Source of the DNA: Burkholderiales bacterium
GTDB lineage: Bacteria; Pseudomonadota; Gammaproteobacteria; Burkholderiales; SHXO01
Assembly (NCBI GenBank): GCA_026125625.1
Contig: JAHCKU010000052.1
Coordinates: forward strand, 1-12,356
DNA: 12,356 bases
Direction of reading: 5' to 3'
Shown here: positions 1 through 7,370 of the stretch, in pieces
How positions within the stretch are numbered: the first letter of the stretch is position 1
Layout: the number at the start of each line of letters is the position of its first letter
Notes under the pieces: generated by a model
Seen by the model: only the letters and a program-made list of their open reading frames with translations
Told to the model about the DNA's origin: nothing
Databases searched by the model: none
Position numbers and translations under genes: made by a program

Positions 1-2
1 TG

Positions 3-39
3 CCCCGAAGGGGTACACCCCTCCTTATTCAAGGAGGGG
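3..39. repeat. Two adjacent hairpins (REP-like or terminator region)
   Basis: Two inverted repeats lie side by side. The first is CCCC/GAA/GGGG at 3-13; read on the minus strand it contains a CUUCGG-type stable loop. The second is a perfect 9-bp stem, CCCCTCCTT / ATTC / AAGGAGGGG, at 18-39. Neither is followed by a T run within the visible sequence, so a classical intrinsic terminator is not shown. They sit downstream of the peroxiredoxin gene on the minus strand and probably downstream of a gene lying to the left. A shared termination or mRNA-stabilising region, or a dispersed intergenic palindrome, are both possible. Confidence 0.5.
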
Positions 40-114
40 AAGACGACTGCGATGTACGTCCGCGCACTCCCGCCCCCGACGGTTAATAGGGGAGCAGCAT
101 CCAGCTTAAAAAAA

Positions 115-642
115 TCACGGCACGAAGTTGGTCACCTTCATTGCCTGCTCCAGCAGCTTCTCCGGGCCGCTGACTTCGTACTTGCCCGCGTCCTCGACGT
201 TCAGGACCTTGACCACGCCGTCGTCGATCAGCATGGAGTAGCGCTGCGAGCGCACGCCCAGACCGCGCGCGGTCAGATCCAGCTCGAGACCCAGCGCACG
301 GGTGAGCTCGGCGCTGCCGTCGGCCATCATGCGCACCTTGCCCTTGGCGCCCTGCTCTCGGCCCCACGCGCCCATGACGAAAGCGTCGTTGACCGATACG
401 CACCAGATCTCGTCGACCTTGGCCGACTTGAGCTTGCCGGCATTCTCGATGTAGCCGGGCAGGTGCTTGGCCGAGCAGGTGGGCGTGAACGCGCCGGGCA
501 GGCCGAACAGGGCGATGCGCTTGCCGCGCACCAGCTCCTCGACCTTGAAGGCATTCGGGCCGACGCTGCAGCCCGGCGTTTCGTCCTCGATGAACTCGTA
601 CACCGTCGCCGCCGGAACGCGGTCTCCAACCTTGATGGTCAT
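115..642 (-). CDS. Peroxiredoxin, Prx5/PrxII type (AhpC/TSA superfamily, redoxin domain)
   Basis: This 175-residue thioredoxin-fold protein should reduce hydrogen and alkyl peroxides in the cytoplasm. The family signature PxxxTxxC is visible as P49-GAF-T53-PT-C56, with C56 as peroxidatic cysteine. The usual second-site Arg lies in GVRSQRY (R131 or R134), and WCVSVND (C81) is the Prx5-type beta-strand. I see no late C-terminal cysteine of the kind that resolves the disulfide in human PRDX5, so it probably uses glutathione/glutaredoxin or another external thiol. An additional Cys25 lies in PGCSV. The start is set at the ATG at 640-642, preceded by GAGGAG at good spacing; a longer in-frame ATG 39 nt upstream lacks a site. 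It has no downstream partner in view and is divergent from greB. The TGA stop is followed at once by seven T on the coding strand. The glutathione reductase gene nearby would fit a GSH-dependent mechanism, but this is inferred. Confidence 0.93.
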   Translation of the reverse strand: MTIKVGDRVPAATVYEFIEDETPGCSVGPNAFKVEELVRGKRIALFGLPGAFTPTCSAKHLPGYIENAGKLKSAKVDEIWCVSVNDAFVMGAWGREQGAKGKVRMMADGSAELTRALGLELDLTARGLGVRSQRYSMLIDDGVVKVLNVEDAGKYEVSGPEKLLEQAMKVTNFVP

Positions 643-767
643 GGGGATTCTCCTCGATCGATGGGATATCGATTCTACCAATTCAGCCGCTCACCCCAGC
701 GTCGTTGTGCTGGGGCCTTTGCATCGGGGCCGCTGCGTTGGGGTCGTTGCACCACGTCCATCACAGT

Positions 768-797
768 GTGTCATGGCAGAGGGGCCGACCGTATAAT
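768..797 (+). promoter_or_regulatory. Predicted sigma-70 promoter of greB
   Basis: A perfect TATAAT lies at 792-797. An 18-base spacer separates it from GTGTCA at 768-773, which matches TTGACA at four of six positions. Transcription would begin near 804, about 25 nt before the greB start codon, giving a short leader. No other gene in the window has as clear a -10 box. The opposite strand of this 185-base gap must hold the peroxiredoxin promoter; TAGAAT read on the minus strand (672-677) is a weak -10 candidate without a convincing -35. Confidence 0.6.
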
Positions 798-827
798 CGA
801 CGCGCCCAGGTTTGCCGTTCGATCGCA

Positions 828-1373
<546 letters not shown>

Positions 1374-1407
1374 CCGCTGGAGCGCTCGCGATCCGCGCAG
1401 CCCACGC

Positions 1408-2463
1408 TCACGGAATGACGCGCGCGGCGCGGAACTGCGTGAACAGATCGAGGAACATTTGCTCGCTGTCGAGGCTCTCGCAGAAGCCGGCGCGCCGCGC
1501 CTTGCCCATGTCGGAGATGATGTCGTAGTCGGAGCCGAACACGAAATCGCCAAAGGCCCATCCCGCCAGCTGCGCATAAGGATGCGGCACCAGGCCGTGG
1601 CGCTGCGCCAGCCGCTGCCACACCGCCTCCTTGTCGGCCCTCGTGCGCACCAGGTTGATGTGACGGGGCGCGGCCAGCTCCATGTCGAAGAAGCGGGCGA
1701 GCCTGGGGAACAGGTTCTCCCAGCGCAGCAGATCACCGTTGGTGACGTTGAACGCCTGGTTCGCGCATTGCGGCTGCGTGGCCATCCATTCGATGGCGCG
1801 TGCCAGCAGGCCCGAATCCGTGCACTGATACAGGGCGCGGTAGGCGCCCGGCTTGCCGGGAAAGGCCAGCGGCAACCCCAGCTCCCTGGAGATGGCGGCG
1901 TAGATCGCCAGTACCAGCGCCAGATTCATCGGGCTGCCCAGGGAGAAGCCGCATACCGCGTGCGGCCGCACCGCGGACCAGGTCCAGGGCTTCCCCTGCT
2001 GGCGTACCTCCAGCGCATCCTGCTGATCGTAGTACATGTTCGGCGGCATGTGGCGCGCATCGCTTTCCCTGGCCGGCGTCTTGAACGGACCGAGGTGGCT
2101 GCCGTACCACTTGGTGCCTTCCACCAGATGCACGTGACGCAATCCTGGCGCGGCGCGCTCCACAGCATCCACCACGTTCTCGAGCATCATGGTGTTGATG
2201 CGCGCCAGCTCGACCACATCCGGCTGGTCGAGATAAGCCGCGTAGAACACGTGCGTCACGTCGCGCGCAGCCGCAGCGAGCTGCATCCGGCAATCCGCGG
2301 CGTCGGTCAGGTCCACCGCCAGGTGCCGATACTCGCCGGGCACGTCCGGGCGCCGGCGCGACAGTGCCAGCACCTGCCATTGCCCGCTGGTGAGCAGGTG
2401 CATGAGAAGATAGCGGCCGACCACGCCGGTGGCCCCGACGACCAGCGCCTTGCCTCGCATCAT
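1408..2463 (-). CDS. PRISE-type SDR: NAD(P)H-dependent enone reductase-like protein
   Basis: This 351-residue Rossmann-fold protein belongs to the extended short-chain dehydrogenases resembling plant progesterone 5-beta-reductase/iridoid synthase (PRISE, VEP1), which reduce activated C=C bonds of enones with NADPH. The nucleotide-binding glycine motif is GATGVVG (residues 10-16). The atypical PRISE catalytic pair appears as the Lys in VEGTKWYG (K118) and the Tyr in NMYYDQQD (Y144/Y145), instead of the classical YxxxK. AFNVTNGDLLRWEN (about 237-250) is another family hallmark. Two adjacent ATG codons (2463 and 2460) follow GGGAAG at 4 and 7 nt; I chose the outer one, and the inner is equally possible. 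A more distant ATG at 2493 lacks a site. The gene is divergent from glutathione reductase with 92 bases between starts. The physiological substrate cannot be read from the sequence. Confidence 0.85.
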   Translation of the reverse strand: MMRGKALVVGATGVVGRYLLMHLLTSGQWQVLALSRRRPDVPGEYRHLAVDLTDAADCRMQLAAAARDVTHVFYAAYLDQPDVVELARINTMMLENVVDAVERAAPGLRHVHLVEGTKWYGSHLGPFKTPARESDARHMPPNMYYDQQDALEVRQQGKPWTWSAVRPHAVCGFSLGSPMNLALVLAIYAAISRELGLPLAFPGKPGAYRALYQCTDSGLLARAIEWMATQPQCANQAFNVTNGDLLRWENLFPRLARFFDMELAAPRHINLVRTRADKEAVWQRLAQRHGLVPHPYAQLAGWAFGDFVFGSDYDIISDMGKARRAGFCESLDSEQMFLDLFTQFRAARVIP

Positions 2464-2555
2464 TCGACTTCCCGCCAGGAAAAGAGCTGCCATCTTGAGC
2501 CAAGCTGGACGCTTCGGGCAAACTCGATAATTCCTTCCTTTTTTCGATCACCTTC

Positions 2556-3929
2556 ATGACGCAACATTTCGATCTCCTCACCATCGGCGGCGGCAGTGCA
2601 GGCGTTGCCGCCTCCAACCGCGCGGCCAGCTACGGCGCACGCTGCCTCCTGATCGAGAAGGGCCGGCTCGGCGGCACCTGCGTGAACGTCGGCTGCGTGC
2701 CGAAGAAGATCATGTGGAATGCCGCGCAGATCGCGCATGCGATCGAGGATGCACCCGACTACGGCTTTACCGTCGAACGCACGGGTTTCGACTGGGCCAG
2801 GCTCAAGCACGAGCGCGACCAGCATGTCCGCGATCTCAACGGGCACTACGCGCGCTACCTGGCCAGCAACAAGGTCGAAGTGGTACAGGGATCGGCGCGC
2901 TTCGTGGCACCACGCACGGTCGAAGTCGACGGCAGACGCTACAGTGCCACGCACGTGCTCATCGCCACCGGCGGGCATCCGATCGTGCCGGAGGTGCCTG
3001 GCGCGAACCTGGGCATCACCTCCGACGGCTTCTTCGACCTGGAGCAGCTGCCGCGCAAGGTCGCCATCATCGGCGCCGGCTACATTGCCGCCGAGTTGGC
3101 CGGCGTGCTGCATGCCCTGGGCAGCGAAGTGACGCTGGTGCTGCGACGCGAACAGCTGGTGATGAGCTTCGATCCGATGCTGCGCGACAATCTGATGGAG
3201 CACATGCGCGCCGACGACATCGAGTTCCTCACCAACTCGCAGATCAAGGGGCTGCAACGCGAGGCGGACGGCACCGTGACCATTCACTGCGACAGCGGCA
3301 CACGGGCGGGCGGCTTCGATACCGTCATCTGGGCGGTGGGACGCGCGCCCAATACGCGCGCGCTCGATCTGAACGCGACCGGCCTGGCCGCCGATCAGCT
3401 CGGTTTCGTCATCACCGACGAATTCCAGGAAACCGGTGTGGAAGGCATCTATGCAGTGGGTGACGTCACCGGGCGCGCGGCGCTCACGCCGGTGGCGATC
3501 GCCGCCGGCAGGCGCCTGGCGGATCGCCTGTTCGGCGGCATGAAGGACCGGCGACTGAGCTACGAGAACATTCCCACCGTGATGTTCAGCCACCCACCGG
3601 TGGGCACCGTCGGTCTCACCGAACCGCAGGCGGTGTTGCACTACGGCGCACAGGCAGTGAAGGTGTACCAGGCACGTTTCACGCCGATGCTGCATGCCTT
3701 CACCAAGCGCAAGGTGAAGACGGCAATGAAGCTGGTGGTGGCAGGGCCGGAAGAGCGTGTGGTCGGTTGCCATATCATCGGCCCCGGCGCCGACGAGATG
3801 CTGCAAGGCTTCGCGGTGGCGGTGCAGATGGGCGCCACCAAACGCGACTTCGACGACACCGTGGCGATTCATCCGACGGTATCGGAGGAGCTGGTCACGC
3901 TGCGCAACGCACGGCCGGCGACGGTATGA
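2556..3929 (+). CDS. gor: Glutathione-disulfide reductase
   Basis: This cytoplasmic FAD enzyme of 457 residues regenerates GSH from GSSG with NADPH. The FAD motif is GGGSAG (11-16); the redox-active disulfide is C42/C47 in GGTCVNVGCVPKK; the NADPH Rossmann motif is GAGYIAAELAGVL (173-185); the second FAD motif ends in GIYAVGDV (297-304); the catalytic His-Glu pair is H439/E444 in HPTVSEE. Length and motif order match the family. The NADPH 2'-phosphate region reads LVLRREQLVMSFD: the first Arg (R197) is kept, but the position of the second conserved Arg (R204 in E. coli, R224 in human) is Met203. Dihydrolipoamide and mercuric reductases are excluded by the GR-type TVMFSHPPVGTVGLTEPQA segment. 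No good Shine-Dalgarno site precedes the ATG; GATAAT at 2526-2531 is a possible -10. The stop overlaps a mini-ORF start by ATGA. Confidence 0.95.
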   Translation: MTQHFDLLTIGGGSAGVAASNRAASYGARCLLIEKGRLGGTCVNVGCVPKKIMWNAAQIAHAIEDAPDYGFTVERTGFDWARLKHERDQHVRDLNGHYARYLASNKVEVVQGSARFVAPRTVEVDGRRYSATHVLIATGGHPIVPEVPGANLGITSDGFFDLEQLPRKVAIIGAGYIAAELAGVLHALGSEVTLVLRREQLVMSFDPMLRDNLMEHMRADDIEFLTNSQIKGLQREADGTVTIHCDSGTRAGGFDTVIWAVGRAPNTRALDLNATGLAADQLGFVITDEFQETGVEGIYAVGDVTGRAALTPVAIAAGRRLADRLFGGMKDRRLSYENIPTVMFSHPPVGTVGLTEPQAVLHYGAQAVKVYQARFTPMLHAFTKRKVKTAMKLVVAGPEERVVGCHIIGPGADEMLQGFAVAVQMGATKRDFDDTVAIHPTVSEELVTLRNARPATV

Positions 3930-4009
3930 GCATTCCTGGGATCGACGATTCGCGAGAACCGCTGCAGCTGACTTGCTCCGCATTCACGAGAAGGGCTAAT
4001 TCCCTATGA
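3926..4009 (+). CDS. Possible 27-residue coupling mini-ORF between gor and thioesterase
   Basis: An ATG at 3926 overlaps the gor stop in an ATGA junction and opens a 27-codon frame. This frame ends in a TGA at 4007-4009 that overlaps the thioesterase ATG (4006) in a second ATGA. The peptide (starting MSIPGIDDSREPL) has no recognisable domain, signal peptide or membrane segment. The exact double overlap would let ribosomes terminate and reinitiate twice, coupling thioesterase translation to gor. It could be coincidence, since ATGA is a common tetranucleotide and there is no independent Shine-Dalgarno site. Confidence 0.25.
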   Translation: MSIPGIDDSREPLQLTCSAFTRRANSL

Positions 4010-4485
4010 GTTTCATCGAAGAAGAAAAGGGCCGAAGCGGACTGGAGCAACTGCGGATCGCATTCGAGTCGAGCAGCAGACTCGGCATCGGAGCCGCTTT
4101 GGACTTCGAGTTCGTGGAGGCCGAGGAAGGCAGGGCGGTGTTCGCAGGCATCCCTGGCGATCACGCTTACAACCCGATCGGCACGGTACATGGCGGCTAC
4201 GCAGCCACGCTGCTCGACTCGGCGTGCGGCTGCGCAGTGCATTCGCGGCTCGCTGCAGGTCAGGGATATACCACTCTGGAGCTCAAGATCTCCTACCACA
4301 AGGCCATCACCCGTGACACCGGCCGTCTGCTTGCAGAAGGACGCGTCACCTCCATGGGCCGTCGTGTGGCCTTTGCTGCAGCGAATCTCGTCGGATCGGA
4401 TGGTGTCCTCTACGCATCGGCCACCTCGACCCTGCTGGTTTTCGAGCTGGCAGGCACCAGCCAAATAAGCAACCGAGCCCCATGA
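4006..4485 (+). CDS. PaaI-family hotdog-fold thioesterase
   Basis: This 159-residue single hotdog domain is typical of PaaI/YdiI-type acyl-CoA thioesterases, which hydrolyse aromatic or medium-chain acyl-CoA. The signature lies in the central helix: NPIGTVHGGYAATLLDSACG (56-75), with the HGG at 62-64 and the catalytic-type acidic residue D71. The following strand LELKISYHKAI is the usual dimer-interface beta-strand, and GRVTSMGRRVAFAAANL continues the fold. About 30 residues precede the core. It follows gor by 76 bases in the same direction, spanned by the mini-ORF, so co-transcription is likely. GAAGGG lies about 12 nt before the ATG, too far to be an optimal binding site, which makes translational coupling plausible. 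The acyl substrate is not evident from the sequence. Confidence 0.88.
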   Translation: MSFIEEEKGRSGLEQLRIAFESSSRLGIGAALDFEFVEAEEGRAVFAGIPGDHAYNPIGTVHGGYAATLLDSACGCAVHSRLAAGQGYTTLELKISYHKAITRDTGRLLAEGRVTSMGRRVAFAAANLVGSDGVLYASATSTLLVFELAGTSQISNRAP

Positions 4486-4530
4486 ACGACAGTCGATGTG
4501 CTGGCTTCTTGGACAGCTTGGACGGAGCAA

Positions 4531-4549
4531 TGCGCCATCGTCCGGCGCA
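4531..4549. terminator. Small hairpin between convergent genes
   Basis: TGCGCC / ATCGTCC / GGCGCA forms a perfect 6-bp stem with a 7-nt loop. It lies exactly between the thioesterase stop (4485) and the isomerase stop (4550). A hairpin in a convergent gap could serve both transcripts, but no T run follows on either strand, so intrinsic termination is not established. Confidence 0.3.
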
Positions 4550-5407
4550 CTAAGTAGCATCGTCGGTGCGTAGCAATTCGCGCAGGTAACCGATGTCGTC
4601 GGCCAGGCGCTGGTCGATGTCGCGGAACACCTCCGCGTGCTGCGTCAGGTCCTCGCCCACGAAGCCGGTCGAGCGCATGGGCACCTGATGGAAATTCTCG
4701 AATGAGACGTAACCGTCATAGCCGATGCCGCGCAGCAGACGCACGATCTCTGCCCAGTCCACCTGGCCTTCGCGCATGGTGGCGAAGATCCAGCGCCATT
4801 GGCCGTTCTCGCGTACCCAGGCGATGTTCTTGGCATGCACGTAATCGAGATAGGGGCCGAGCAGCTCCAGGCCCATCTGCCACGCCTCTCTGCCTTCGAT
4901 GATCAGATTGGCCGGGTCGTAGTTGACGCCGATGCACGCCGGCTCGAAGTGCTCCACCAGACGCAGGGCGAGGCTCGCGCCCGGTGCGATGGTGCCGAAA
5001 TGCGTTTCGATGACCGGCTTGACGCCGAACGGCGTGATGGTCTCGATCGCCGCGCCGAACGCATCGACGGTCGCCTGGAACAGTTCGCGGTAGTGACGCG
5101 TGCCGTCGTAGATCACCGCCCCGGGACGATAGCGCGGACAGCGTAGGACGGCACAGGCTTCGGCGAACCAGCGCTGCTGCTCGAGATCGGTGATCGGTGC
5201 ATAGCCGGTGAGACAGGACACCTCCAGTCCGTGATCGTCGACCAGACGCGCGATCTCGCCCGCCCGCGCCACCAGCTCCCGGGGCGCGATGTGGTAGCTC
5301 TCGTGCACGCGCCACTCGACTCCATCGTAGCCGTGCGCGCGCAGCTTCTGCACCACCTGCACCCGACTCAGTTCCGGCAGCACCGCCGTTTGCACGCTGA
5401 ACTTCGT
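4550..5407 (-). CDS. Xylose-isomerase-like TIM-barrel protein (sugar phosphate isomerase/epimerase family)
   Basis: This protein belongs to the AP-endonuclease-2/xylose-isomerase-like TIM-barrel family, whose members isomerise, epimerise or dehydrate sugars and polyols at a divalent metal. The metal ligands expected at strand ends are visible as Glu in PVIETHFG, Asp in GVNYDPANL, His in DYVHAKN and Glu in YVSFENF (about residues 134, 164, 191 and 237 with the start chosen here). Total length is 285 residues, normal for the family. The start is odd: a textbook AAGGAG (5414-5419) lies 6 nt before an ACG codon (5405-5407). Reading from it gives M-K-F-S-V-Q-T-A, the N-terminal first strand expected of this family. 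The first standard start, GTG at 5393-5395, is 18 nt from that site and would cut the strand. It is 32 bases downstream of the Rieske gene and probably co-transcribed. The substrate is unknown. Confidence 0.85.
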   Translation of the reverse strand, partial: TKFSVQTAVLPELSRVQVVQKLRAHGYDGVEWRVHESYHIAPRELVARAGEIARLVDDHGLEVSCLTGYAPITDLEQQRWFAEACAVLRCPRYRPGAVIYDGTRHYRELFQATVDAFGAAIETITPFGVKPVIETHFGTIAPGASLALRLVEHFEPACIGVNYDPANLIIEGREAWQMGLELLGPYLDYVHAKNIAWVRENGQWRWIFATMREGQVDWAEIVRLLRGIGYDGYVSFENFHQVPMRSTGFVGEDLTQHAEVFRDIDQRLADDIGYLRELLRTDDAT

Positions 5408-5419
5408 TCTTCGCTCCTT
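5408..5419 (-). promoter_or_regulatory. Ribosome binding site deciding an ACG start
   Basis: Read on the minus strand, AAGGAG (5419-5414) is followed by CGAAGA and then ACG at 5407-5405. The spacing of 6 nt is optimal. No ATG, GTG or TTG lies at the expected distance, so either the ACG is used or an ancestral ATG has changed by one base (in the organism or in the sequence). Confidence 0.6.
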
Positions 5420-5439
5420 GAATAACTACTGCGCGGACA

Positions 5440-5775
5440 TCAAGTCGCCTCGGCCACGTTTACGAACAGGGCAGAGCCCTCACGCTTGACCGGATAGGTG
5501 CGCACCTGCCCGTGCTCGGGCGCATCCACCGACCCGGTACGCAGATCGATGCTCCAGCCGTGATCGAGGCAGGCGACCTTGCACGGCTCGTACACCGGAC
5601 CGCCGGACAGGCGCGCACCGCGATGCGGGCAGCGATCGTCCAGCGCATATACCGTTCCTTCGGAGCGAAACAGCGCCAATGCCAACGGCGTTCCCGCCGG
5701 GCCGGGCAACTCGACCGCCAGCCCCTTGCCCTCGGACAACGCGGCATCCTCGCATGCATAAATCCACTGCGTCAT
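5440..5775 (-). CDS. Rieske [2Fe-2S] protein, NirD/ferredoxin-like
   Basis: This 111-residue soluble protein consists of a single Rieske domain. The cluster ligands are C49-P-H51 in RCPHRGARLSGG and C69-LD-H72 in ACLDHGWSIDLRTG. Such small proteins act as electron carriers for oxygenases or as small subunits of NirBD-type reductases. There is no signal peptide or membrane segment, so it is cytoplasmic. No oxygenase or reductase partner is adjacent; its only co-directional neighbour is the isomerase-like gene 32 bases downstream. It is divergent from the first Nramp-like transporter across a 185-base gap. The ATG at 5773-5775 begins the conserved N-terminal strand (MTQWIYACED), though no strong binding site precedes it. 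The sequence fits the NirD-like group best, but a role in nitrite reduction is not supported by the neighbours. Confidence 0.88.
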   Translation of the reverse strand: MTQWIYACEDAALSEGKGLAVELPGPAGTPLALALFRSEGTVYALDDRCPHRGARLSGGPVYEPCKVACLDHGWSIDLRTGSVDAPEHGQVRTYPVKREGSALFVNVAEAT

Positions 5776-5960
5776 TTTCGCGAGCGATGCCTGGATGGAA
5801 ACGGCGATTTCAACAGTGAACGTGCATCGTTTGTGCAGCGCATCGAAGGCGATACGCGGCCAGGCCTTACTTTCCCTGCGACTTTGATGCTAAGTTAGCG
5901 CGTTTTCGTCGCTCGCGCACTCGGGCGGCACACCACTACAACGACGAGAGGGGACCAGCA
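5776..5960. promoter_or_regulatory. Divergent control region with an 11-bp dyad
   Basis: This gap must hold the promoters of both the Rieske gene (minus) and the transporter series (plus). It contains a perfect dyad, GCTAA-G-TTAGC (5889-5899), of operator size. The 9-mer CGCGAGCGA (5779-5787) recurs in inverted orientation as TCGCTCGCG (5909-5917). I see no convincing -35/-10 pair. A GAGAGGGG ribosome binding site (5946-5953) ends 7 nt before the transporter ATG. Confidence 0.35.
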
Positions 5961-7354
5961 ATGAGCGAGCGCGCGCGCTTTGAAGAGGAAGTGGAATCCG
6001 GACATCTCGACCCGTATCAGCTCGATCCGAAGCACATTCTCGAACCGCCGGTGGCCATGGGCGAGATCCTGAAGAAGATCGGCCCGGGCATCATTCTTTC
6101 CGCCTCCATCGTCGGCTCCGGCGAACTCATCGCCACCACCACCCTGGGCGCCGAGGTCGGCTACACCGTGATGTGGCTGATCATCTTCTCCGCCTGATCG
6201 GCGCTGGTGCAGTCTTTCCTGGGGACGACACCATCGCCCGCGGCGAGACCGGGCTGGAGGCGTTCAACCGCATCCCGGGCAAGATCGGCAAGGTGAACTG
6301 GGTGGTATGGGCCTGGGCTGCAATGGTCTTCATGACCCTGTTCCAGATCTGCGCCATGTTCGTCGGCGTGTCGCAGGCGATGAGGCTGATCACCGGGGTC
6401 GAGGTGATGTGGTGGGTGCTGGCATTTTTCGTCCTCACGCTGGTGCTGCTGCTTGGCGGTGCCTACAACCGCATCGAGCGTCTGGCCATGGTCAAGGTTG
6501 GCGTGTTCACCTTGATCACGTTGCTCGCGGCCGTGGTGCTCACGCGCATGCCGGAATACTTCTCCTGGAATGACGTGTGGCAGGGCTTCCGCTTCGAGCT
6601 GCCGTCCGCAGGCCTGGCCACGGCGCTGGCGGTGTTCGGCATCACCGGGGTAGGGGCCACCGAGCTGTACATGTACACCTACTGGTGCGTGGAAAAGGGC
6701 TACGCTCGCTACACCGGACCGCACGAGGACAGTGAGGCCTGGCGGCGGCGCGCGCGCGGCTGGGTGCGGGTGATGAACGTGGACGTGATCTGCTCCATGA
6801 TCATCTACACCGTGGCCACCGTCGCGTTCTATCTGCTTGGTGCCGGCATCCTGCACAGCATGGGACAGGTACCCTCCACCAGCGACATGATCCCGATCCT
6901 GTCCAACATCTACACCCAGACCCTGGGCGGATGGGCGAAGTGGCTGTTCTACTTCGGGGCCATCATCGTGCTCTACGGCACGATCTTCGCGGCGACTGCC
7001 GGCCACTCGCGCATGTTCGCCGACTTCATGCGCCTGCAAGGCGCCTTTCAGCACGATGACATGGCGGCACGCAATCGCTGGCGCGACATCTTCATCGTGG
7101 TGCTGACTGTGATCCCCGTGATTATGTACTTCATCTTCGGCGAGCAGCCGGTGGCAATGGTGAAGTGGGGCGGCCTGGCACAGGCCTGGACGCTGCCCAT
7201 CATCTCGCTCGGAACGATCTACCTGGTCTATCGTCACATGCCGAAAGAGATGCGTGCCACGTCATTCGGCCACGCCCTGCTGTGGGTGGGTGCCATCGTC
7301 ATCACCGGTTTCGTTCTCGTGGCCGAGGCACGGCGCTGGGGTCTGTTTGGTTGA
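5961..7354 (+). pseudogene. Nramp-like transporter copy 1, frameshifted
   Basis: This LeuT-fold (Nramp-like, APC superfamily) membrane transporter is interrupted. The first frame (from 5961) is colinear with copy 2 up to ...VMWLIIFSA and meets TGA at 6195-6197. The remainder is read in another frame and continues from ...TIARGETGLEAF to the stop at 7352-7354. Alignment with copy 2 shows a net loss of 4 nt inside about 53 bases (6183-6235): one base near TCCGCC/TG, two after CTGATC, one after CTGGGG. Restoring them gives 465 residues, one fewer than copy 2. Outside the lesion the sequence is fully open and conserved, so inactivation is recent or the indels are sequence errors. Motifs are VGSGELIA in TM1 and TGVGATELYMY in TM6, replacing DPGN and MPH of classical Nramp proteins. 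It is first in a series with RidA and copy 2. Confidence 0.8.
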
Positions 7355-7370
7355 TTTAGGAGATCGACAC

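Noticed and set aside
2460..3983. A 507-codon open frame on the minus strand opposite gor.
   Set aside because: It lacks any recognisable domain, and the plus strand holds an unambiguous glutathione reductase.
5779..5917. Inverted 9-mers CGCGAGCGA and TCGCTCGCG flanking the divergent control region.
   Set aside because: Such CG-rich words are frequent at this base composition and 121 bases separate them; not enough to call an operator.
6161..7237. A 358-codon minus-strand frame opposite transporter copy 1.
   Set aside because: It is the antisense of the transporter, with the same His-rich composition as the frame opposite copy 2.
6173..7354. Treating the second part of transporter copy 1 as an independent gene starting at 6173.
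   Set aside because: The first residues after that ATG come from an out-of-frame reading of the transporter sequence, there is no ribosome binding site, and TM1 would be missing.
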